Source: an uncultured Clostridia bacterium
GTDB taxonomy: Bacteria > Bacillota > Clostridia > Christensenellales > UBA1242
Length of the DNA stretch: 11,010 nucleotides
Assembly: GCA_944349915.1 (NCBI GenBank)
Contig: CALVNU010000114.1
Coordinates: 1-11,010, forward strand
Direction: 5' to 3'
Part shown: positions 1 to 9,200 of the stretch, one piece after another
Position numbering within the stretch: position 1 is the first letter of the stretch
Layout of the letters: the number at the start of each line of letters is the position of its first letter
The notes under the pieces: model-generated
What the model saw: only the letters and a program-made list of their open reading frames with translations
What the model was told of the DNA's origin: nothing
Database searches by the model: none
Program-made: the position numbers and the translations under genes

Positions 1-122
1 ATAAAAAAAATAAAATAAAATAAAAAAAAAAAAAAAAAAATAAAAAAATATATTAAAAATAAATAAAAAAACAAAAAAATAAAATAAAAAAAGATAAAAA
101 ATTAAAAAAAATATTTTTTAAA
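1..122. repeat. A-rich low-complexity tract
   Basis: The first 122 bases contain only two G/C bases (C72 and G93) and are mostly A runs broken by single T. There is no coding signal. Bases 102-121 form a perfect 8-bp A/T-only inverted repeat (TTAAAAAA, 4-base loop, TTTTTTAA), too weak to call a terminator. It may be an A-tract-rich intergenic region or a low-complexity contig edge. The + strand is strongly A-biased up to about 110 and T-biased after it. Confidence 0.85.
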
Positions 123-241
123 CACTTTTCTAACAATTTTTATCATCATTTTTTCAACAACTTTTTCTTCTTTTCTTTTAAGGCGGATAAATATTTTTCG
201 ATTATATATTTATAATATAATCGATAAAAGTCGAAATTTGT
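123..241. other. T-rich intergenic leader without a gene
   Basis: This non-coding stretch between the A-rich tract and the promoter is pyrimidine-rich on the + strand, with several runs of four to six T. No plausible start codon with a ribosome binding site is present on either strand. The only structure I can support is the inverted repeat at 199-223, listed separately. Confidence 0.6.
199..223. repeat. Perfect 9-bp inverted repeat upstream of the promoter
   Basis: Left arm CGATTATAT (199-207) and right arm ATATAATCG (215-223) are exact reverse complements around a 7-base AT spacer. The repeat ends 18 bases before the predicted -35 box, where an activator or repressor might bind. It lacks the GC-rich stem and adjoining U-run of an intrinsic terminator on either strand. 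A regulatory role is inferred from position only; chance is quite possible in sequence this AT-rich. Confidence 0.45.
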
Positions 242-270
242 TTGCTTTTTTTGTAAGAAAAATTTATAAT
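242..270 (+). promoter_or_regulatory. Predicted sigma70/SigA-type promoter
   Basis: A perfect -10 hexamer TATAAT lies at 265-270. A partial -35 hexamer TTGCTT (TTG match) lies at 242-247, with an ideal 17-bp spacer. Transcription would begin near 277, giving a leader of only about 23 bases before the ATG at 300. This leaves room for the Shine-Dalgarno at 290-295 and no riboswitch. TATAAT-like strings are common in AT-rich DNA, but the spacing and distance to the start codon support the call. Confidence 0.6.
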
Positions 271-289
271 GTAGTTGATACTTATGCAT

Positions 290-295
290 GAGGTG
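290..295 (+). promoter_or_regulatory. Ribosome binding site that decides the start codon
   Basis: GAGGTG is complementary to the CACCTC core of the 16S anti-Shine-Dalgarno and lies 4 bases before the ATG at 300. The alternative in-frame ATG at 288 overlaps this site, has no purine-rich site upstream, and would leave a leader of only about 11 bases from the predicted transcription start. I therefore prefer 300; the 288 start would add the residues MRCC. Confidence 0.7.
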
Positions 296-299
296 TTGT

Positions 300-3200
300 A
301 TGAGAAAAAAAGATAAAGCAAAAAATACACAAAGCAATGAGCAAACAAGCAAACCAAAAAAGCGTTGGGGAGTTGGCAAAACTCTTGCAGTTGTCTTTTC
401 GGCAATTGCTTTTATTGTGGGCGTTGCCATTTTAGGAGTTTATCTTGCAGGTGGGTTTAGAGAACGCACAACAATTCCGCAAGATATTGTTTTTGCTACA
501 CAAGATGACCCGAATTACAACAGCACATTAAAAAGACTTGAGATAACAAGTTCGTCATTTACTGTTACAATTGGAACAAACACAGAAAATGTTACTTCCG
601 ACCTTGTTACTTTAGCGTTTTCATACACTTATGCATACAGTTCCGACCTTGGAGACTTTACCGACAGCGGTTGGGGTATTACAAACACTGGAGACGGATA
701 TCTTGAAAATGGAGTTATAAGAATTCCACAGCAAGTTCGCATTGGAGTGCCATTTACAATTGAAGTTATCACCTATGACTATGTTTACTCAAAAGACGGC
801 GTGGAAGAACATGTTGACCAAATTCGTGGTGGAATTTCAACAATAACCGCAACAAGTCAAAATCCAGACCTTACTCCAATATCCTTGACGATAGCGGTTG
901 ATAGTCCAGTATATAAAACCGAAGTTGTTTTGCTTGACGCAAATGGCGACGAGGTTTCAATGGAAGATGCTAGAAGCAAGGTTGTGGAAGAAGAGGCATT
1001 TTATGTTTCCACCAAATTTTACCCTGCAGAAAGCAGATATATTTATGCCAATAAAGAAAGAGAAAAAACTTCCTTCTATCAACTTGGCCTTGTTTCAAGC
1101 GAGGCTGTTGATGCGGTCTATGACAGTGGAACTCAACTTCACTTCCAAGCAAAACAGTCATATGAGGGCGGAACAATAACTGCGTACACTGCAATCAATG
1201 CAAAAATACAAGAGCAGGTTGAACGCGAAGTCGGCGCTATGGGCTTGACCGATTATGAATCAATTTATAATGCATACATACAACATTATGGCAGTTTGAC
1301 ACCAAATGAGGATGTCTTAATAGAGAACCATGGTTTTGATGTTGTGCAAGCAAGCATAGATTCGCTTGAAGTTGCAAATGCTGGGCAAGTTTTTGATATT
1401 CACAACCTTTCTAATTTAAGAATTTATTTAGGTTCGGAAGTTGATTCTCCAAATGACAAATTTTTAGGTGTTACTGTAAGGGCAGAAAATGGAGAGGCTC
1501 TTACAAACATTCTTGCAAATGTTGCGCTTAGTTTTTCAATAGGCGACGAAGATAACGCTCAAGACCCAACAGTTGCAAATGGTGAATCTAAAACCATTTT
1601 GACAGTTAAAGGAGCAGATGGACAACCTATTACTCCTATAAATATTGACGGAACAAACTACTATTGTCCGACAGTGGAAGAAGGAGTTACCGATTATAGA
1701 TATTCTTTCTGGGATTTTAGCGTTCTTGCGGGACATGCTGGCACCAAAATCAATGTAAAAGTTTCTGTTTTACTAGAAAACCAAGATCAAGGATACACTA
1801 TTTTTAATGGTCAAGCTGGTCAAGCCACATTTGGACTTAATGTAATTGAACATGTGGAAGGTGCGGTCTCTTGGAGCGAAGCAACACGCCTAAATCAAGA
1901 AGTTGTTTTGACTTATGCACCAAACTCAACAATCCCAGAGCCAACACCATTCAACTTGGTTGGTTTAACAGAAATTCCAGATGAAAATATTTACAGAACA
2001 GTTGTTTTCTTTGTAGGATTTCCAGATTTGGAAGGGGAAAATGACAACGACAAAATTACGAATGCAAAAGCCCTTGCAAGCACAATGTTTGACGGTGCTG
2101 TGGATACAGCAAAAACTGGCTCTTATGCAGGAAAAATTTTAGTTCCATTAATTATTACTGGCGACAGCCTTAGCGTGCAAGAAGTGGGAAATTTTGAACT
2201 ATACTTTGCAACGGTCAACGGAACAACAGAAAGTGGACTTTGGAACATAGTTAGCATGGTTGATAACGCAATAGCGGTCGAAGTAACAAAAACATTATAT
2301 ATAAAATCTGTGTCTGCCGGACAAGTTTTGATTGACGAGGCATCTACAGACGGCGGTTTTGTTGCAGTGGATGCAAGCAAATATGTTCCAACAAAAACCG
2401 ACAACACAGAAAAAGACCAACTTCAACTTGTGTTTACCATTGCGCCAGATTCGGCATCAGTTTTTGAAGAAGAATTCAAGGCTGGCAATATTTCGGTTCA
2501 AGTTTTTGCTAGCCAAGCAAATGAAACTCCATTTGATATAACATCATATTTTGACATTTCAAACGGTCAAATTACAACTGCAGACAACGGCAGTGGTGAG
2601 ATGACAACAACTCTTACATATACACTTTCATTAAACCCATCTTACCAGCCGTCAAACGATTTGACAATAGTTTCTTTGCAATTGCATTATCAAGACGGAA
2701 ATCCGGACAATTCAATAGACTGGCCGTTTGCCAACATCTACCAAGCAGGCGGTGTCACTCTTTATACACCATCAGCAAACACCGTTTCGCTTTCACTTGA
2801 CGGAATTAGTGATATGTATAATGTAAAGCAAACTTTAGGCACAGATGGAACATTTAACACAACAATCACTCCAGAAGGTGGTTCTGGGAATATTTCCATT
2901 TCAAATCTTATAAGTGCAATAGTAGAAAACATTTCTATCACAGACCAACATGGCAAAACAGACACTCTTGCAAAAAGTTGGACTTTTACAAGCAACGGAA
3001 GCGTGCTTCAAATTAGAACAAGCGATGAAGGCACTGTTGGACAAGGTTTTGCTTTCTCGGGTGAAGGAGAGGCAGAACTTGGTGTTGAATGTGGAAATGT
3101 GTCAGCAGAGCAAAAAATAGCCTTCAATGTTTCGGCGCAAGGCATAACAAAAGTTGAATATGACATGGCAGATGAGCAAAACTATAACCCAAACACAGAT

Positions 3201-6200
3201 TTATCCAATGCTTCAGAACAATACAAGATAACAACAGTTACAGGAGAAGAAGAACTTGCCACTTTATCAACAATCAATGTGTCAAAATACGGACAGGCGG
3301 GGGCAACATTTAATCTTAAAGACCTTGTAAAACTTTATGTTGGAGATGGTGGCAACAATGCATATAACAACTTTTCATTCTACTTTAGTTCAGATTATTT
3401 AACTTCGCTTGGCAACAACACTTCCAGCATATTTGGCGATGATGGCATGATAACATTATTAGGTGAAGGCAATGCCCCAATAGAAACAATTAACGCAACA
3501 ACACCAATCACTCAACTTACTCTAAACAAAAACTTTGCAGTTGCTCCAGAGTATGTAATAACACTTCTTATCAAAGACGAGAGCGGTGCAGTAAACTACG
3601 CCTTTAGATTGAGAATTTTAAACAATGTTTCAGTTTCGGCACCTTCGGCAGTTTCAACAGGGGGAAATGGAGGACAACTCTATGCAAACACAGATATAAC
3701 TGTGCCAAACGCAACTGTTTCTTATACTTATCCTTCTGGCAACACTCAAACAAACCTAATAACAGACGGATATATTGTTCCAAACAGCACACAAACAGGT
3801 TATATTGTTGTGGAAACAAATGAAGGCAATCGCGCCGTTGGAGAAATCACAGATGGAAAAATAAAATTCTATCATTTCTTTAAAGACGCAACAAAATCGT
3901 TTGCAGTAACCTTTATGCCAGAAGGCAACAATCAATATGCCGTTTCGCACACAATCAACTTTACAGTTGCAAGAAACATTAAAGTTGAAGGAACAAATAC
4001 AAACACAATTTCTGCATTTGAAAATCAGCAGACAGCAAGCAACTTTTACCGTGTAAGCCAGATTTCAGATAACAACACTGCCGACGGTATTACAATCAAA
4101 TTTGAAATTACTGGTGGTTCTAGTCTTACAGTAAATAGTGCGAACTTGCAAGTTGAGCAAAACATTATTTTTGACTATGGCGTTACATCACTTGAAAACA
4201 CCTTGACTATTACAGTTTCTAAAGATGAAAACAGTGAAGATTGCTACACATATTCATTGCCTGTCTATGTGGTTGTCCCAGATGATTTCTGGGGTAGTTT
4301 TGCAGACATTTTCTCCGACGCAATGGGAGCAGGAAGCAACGCAAAAACCTCATGGCAAAAAGCGGGAGAGCCAAATGCGATAAACTACATACTTTTCGAT
4401 GCAGGTGGAAATTATACATACCGCGCTTATAATCCTAACTCTATAAACGCAGACAATGTATTTAATGTATCATTTAAGAATGATGATAACGGCAATCCTT
4501 TAGGCTACTATTCAATTATCAACACTGGAGACTCTTCTTTCCTAAGTATTCAAACTATAACAAATGACCTTCTTTATGGATATGGCGAACAAATTTATTT
4601 GTATAGTGAATTGAAGCAGGGAGAGAAATCTATCACAATGCGTGTTCCAATCATAATTTCTCAAATAGGAACAGAATTTGTGACCTATGACACAGCCACA
4701 GAAGACAAGGTATACTCGGAGTCTTCACTTGCTCTGTCAAAACAAAGTTGGAACAGCCTGTTTGATAAAGCAAATTACAGAGAAGTTACAGCCGGACAAG
4801 ATATAGGTTTGAGTGATTTTATCAACATTCCTGACGGCGTAAACTTTACAATCACCCACAGTCAAACATTTACCGTTTCAGGTGTTGCAGGCAGATATAC
4901 ACAAAACTTGATTGGCTGTGTTGTAGATGAAAAGGGTAGCACTCTTAAACTCAATCATTTGGCAGATGAGTATGCAGATGTATATTTGTTTATTGAATAC
5001 ACAATTGCAAACACTTCTGGCGCAATCGAATCTTTTGGATATTTGTTTAAAGTAAAACCAAACATCACATTGGATGCTCCACATTATCCATATTCTTACA
5101 ACGGCAAAGCCGAATATATCACCGACTTCACAACAACCGTAAAAACTATTGACCTTGACGAAACCTTTAATTCTACCACTGTTCAAAATGGACATTCTAG
5201 ATTTGAATATCGTTTCATACAAGACGCTGGGCAAGAAGCAACAAGCACAGAACTGGCAACAATTTACTATTTAGATGAAGTTGTTTCTGTAACAGTGGGC
5301 TCAGATCCTGCAATTACATCAAAATCGGAATGGGCAGGATTTATCAATACCGAAATTGTAATAGACACAAGTTCTGACAAGAAAGGACACTCAAATCTCC
5401 AACTTTCTTCGCTCAACACAGACAAGCGCATTGAAATTGTTGTAAGAAGAACTTATGGTGGCAGTGGCTATAACAAAGAAGGGATATTGCAGTCTGGAAA
5501 ATCAATCGTTGGCGGAACAATTGACTATCACTTTGTTTTGAACGACAACCGCAACTATACAATCAGAACGGAAAACGCGGGCAGTATTGAAAACAATTTG
5601 CAAGAATACAGTTGGACAATAAATGACTGGGAGATTACGACGCAATCAGATTCCGAAGAAACTCAAGTTGCCACACAAACAGACTCACGCACTGCAGAAC
5701 GCAAATTCTATTTGATTGAAAACTGGAATGCAGGCTCCGCAACATCAGGAAATATCATTCAAAACACAATGTTCTTCAATTTGCATGACCAAACAGAAAC
5801 AGACTTTACAATAACCCGCAACGGCGACAATAACTTTACGGCAGAGACAGAAGACGATACGAAGACAGAAATAGACGGTACGAAGACAGAAGACGGTACG
5901 AAGACAGAAATAGACGATACGAAGTTGACTTTCGAATTTAGTTATAGCAACTCGGGCACGGATAATGGAACATTCCAAGTTACCTATCCAGCATATCTTT
6001 CCCAAGACTATAGTTTTACAGCAACATTGTTTACAGACAGAGGAAGCCTTTGCGAATTAACATTTGTTATTAAGGCAGACGCACGGGCAGATATTAAAAA
6101 ATACTCTTTTGTTGGCGGACAAGGTGTGGGTATATCCGAAATATTTACAATTTATCAATCAACAAACCCATCAAATCCTGTCGCAATTACAAGTGTTGAG

Positions 6201-9200
6201 ATTACTGCTTCCGACGGTTTGGCGGGATTTGTGAAAGTAGAGGAAACAACTTTAAAACTTGCTTCAACGGTCACAGATTTGTCTGGTAAGTTGCAAGTAA
6301 CAGCAACGTGGGGGGATAATTATTCATACACCTTTACAATTGAAGACTTTATTATAGAAAAAAACATCAAACCACAAGACAGTTTGACCTTTACAGGCAA
6401 TATTGGTGGAGAAACGAGACAATTTGATTTAAGTGCCATTTTGGCTGGAACAATAACAAACGGAACAATAGGTGTGACATTTGGTACAAATTCTGCAATC
6501 CAAAGTGCAACAGGCCCAGACAATAACAAAAAAATATCAATAACATTCAACCAAGTTGGTAGAACAACCGAAACTACGGTGCCAGTTACTGTAACAATCA
6601 CAAGTCCTTTTGACAAAGACAAATCAACGCAAATCACATTCAATGTTGTGTTTGTGATTGAGCCAAGCGTTACACTCTCGGCAAGTTATCCAAACCCAAC
6701 AGACAGTCAAGCACTCAATGTGGAATATATCGAGTCGGGCACCACTTTTGCAAACTTTAAAACCGATTTCCTTGAAGGCAAGGCAATCTTTGCGGGCAAC
6801 ACAAGAATTGTTCCCGCATACGCGGAACGAAAAGTCAATAATGTTGTTGAATATGGCAATACACAGCCAACCACCGGCTTTACTCTTCAAATTCAAGTTA
6901 TCATTCAAAGCATGACAAATGCGGAAGTAAAACAAGGGACCACCGGTTTAAGAGTTAATTCCGAAATTGATACTAGCGCTAATAGCGCTGGCGTCACCTT
7001 CACAAGGGGAGCAAGTGGTGGAACAAGTCAAGTTGTGCTTTCAATCTCTTACAATAATTATGTTATAAGTTATACAGTTGAGATTTTGTCTTCTGCATTT
7101 GCTGTAACGGTAAATCAAGCAACAAACAATATTTCGGCAGACGATAATGGACAATATGAACTTTTGTATGTTGACAAAACTAATTCGGGAAGCCTTCTTG
7201 CAAACAACAGAATGATGCAAGCAACACTTTCAACAAGCGCAGTTGCAGGAAATTATTATATCTTCTTTATTCCAAAAACCAATCTCACTGCAAGCACTGT
7301 TAAAGACAGCAAGATTGTCAATTTGACGGAACAACTTATAAGTCTTAACCGTGGTTCAACAATTTATATAGACCTTGGAATAAATAATTTGGGCGCCAAA
7401 GACAACTACACACCGGTTATGCTTTCTGAATCTGCATATCAAAGCCTTTTGGAATCCAGTGACAGTCGAAACGGTGCAGTTCAACAAATTATTAATCAAT
7501 ACAACACAGCAAGCCCTGGTTTTACAAACTACTTTAACACATGCTTTACTAATTACACGCTGACTTCTAGAGTAAAATTGACCTATGCAGGAATTGAAGT
7601 TGCATACGACAATTTTAGCGGTATACTTAAATATAAAACCTCGCCAAACTCCACAGGCGAAGGTTTAAGCACCACACCATTAAATATTGCTTCGAACGCC
7701 ACAATTGGAACAGTTACAGAAGCAATTACTGGATTTATTCTAGATACTGGTACTGGTACAGCCGTTTTGCCAGCCATAAATAAAACATTTAATGTTACAT
7801 ATCGATATATGCCAGACATTGACATTGAGGTGGCAACTGTTGCAAATAATGAAGGATATGTTACAGTTGAAGCAAATCAATCTATAAAAATGGTGCAAGC
7901 ATTTGGCGTTCGCAGAAAAACAACGCAGGCCCTTTTGCAAATGGCAGACATGGTTTCAAGTGATGCAAATTTCAATCTCCAGGTGCCAGACGAGAGCAAC
8001 GAAATTACCGGCACAGCGGTAAGATATCTTGGCATTTCTCCGATAAGAACAGATGAGACCGATGAAGATCAAAGAACCACTTATGATTGGGAAATTCGAG
8101 GCAACGGCGCAGATAACGATGGCCAAAAAGTAAACTTGACTTTGACTTACAGCGTTGGAATTTTTAGCAAAACATTTGGCTTACAAGTTGAGGTTGTCAA
8201 CGATTATCGCATAACCTTTGATGGTAGCACAAATGCAACCACAGAAACAAGCGGAGGCACAGTTGCCGTTTCAAATCAAAGCCGACCTTATGTTATCAAT
8301 ACAAGCGAATTTGACTCTGCTACTTCTAGACTTATGGCAGGCGAGCAAGTCGGCTCTACAGCACCATATCTTTCTATCACACATAGAAACGACAGCAATA
8401 TGGGAGAGCGCTCTGTTCTAGATTTTGATTACACCTTAACAAAAGACCAAACTATCGGTGATACAACTTATAACATTGCAAACAACATAACTTCAAAATT
8501 GAACGATTTTAATGGCAGTTCTTGGACAGGATCCGGCACTCCTTATACCTGGAGTAAGGGTAGCAACACAAGTTTAACTTTGAGTTTAAACAAGGTATAC
8601 TTTGGCTCTCAATACTATCGCATACAACTTGTTGACGACTATGGATTTACTGTTTATCTCTACTTTACTCTTGATTCTGGAACCGAAGACCCAGAAATCT
8701 ACACCGACGCAGGCGACTCTTCAATAAGCATAACAGAAGGCGAAACGGTTGCCTTTGGTGCGCAATATGAAACTTTGACGGTTACTGCAAACAATGGAGA
8801 GCCTTTACCAGAAAAGAATTGCGAAATTGATTTGACAATAACAACGCGATGGAGCACACCAAGGTTGACAGATGAGGATAGCAATGTTAGCAAAATAATC
8901 AGCATCAGAAATATTGATGCTTGGGGATTTGACCAAGATTATACTGAAGGTAATGTAGCATATTTTACGACGACAACAGATGGCAAATATACACCTGCAA
9001 CGTCGTCTATTATAGAGGGTAATTCCTACACCTTTACTTTAAGTGATGAAAAATCTCATCAATATCTAACTTTGCCAAACTTTAGATTTGTTACCGTTGA
9101 CAGCGTATCTTATTATTACAACAACAACGGCACTTTGGAAAAAGTTGGAGGAACTTCAACTTCAAGCCCACTAGGCCTAGGCAAAAATCTCACAACAATA

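Noticed and set aside
102..121. A/T-only inverted repeat as a terminator of an upstream gene
   Set aside because: The stem has no G/C pair, and its stability would be too low for intrinsic termination.
288..299. Translation start at the first ATG (MRCC extension)
   Set aside because: The Shine-Dalgarno at 290-295 lies after this ATG and is correctly placed for the ATG at 300.
146..430. Minus-strand open frame across the leader and the start of the giant gene
   Set aside because: It begins inside the giant CDS, covers the promoter, and its product is a low-complexity Lys/Phe/Tyr-rich string. No ribosome binding site was seen.
4878..5234. Minus-strand 118-residue open frame
   Set aside because: It is fully antisense to the giant CDS, with Cys/Ile-rich composition typical of shadow frames and no start signals.
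6310..6315. Run of six G as a second possible frameshift site
   Set aside because: The frame continues smoothly through it (ATWGDNYSY) with consistent protein composition on both sides.
6320..6643. Minus-strand 107-residue hydrophobic open frame, at first sight a membrane protein
   Set aside because: Its Val/Ile/Leu-rich sequence simply mirrors the ACA/AAC/AAT codons of the Thr/Asn-rich plus strand. No independent evidence supports it.
6975..6989. Inverted repeat AGCGCTA-A-TAGCGCT inside the CDS
   Set aside because: It encodes SANSA with ordinary codons, and the loop is too short for a useful hairpin. A coding coincidence is the simplest reading.
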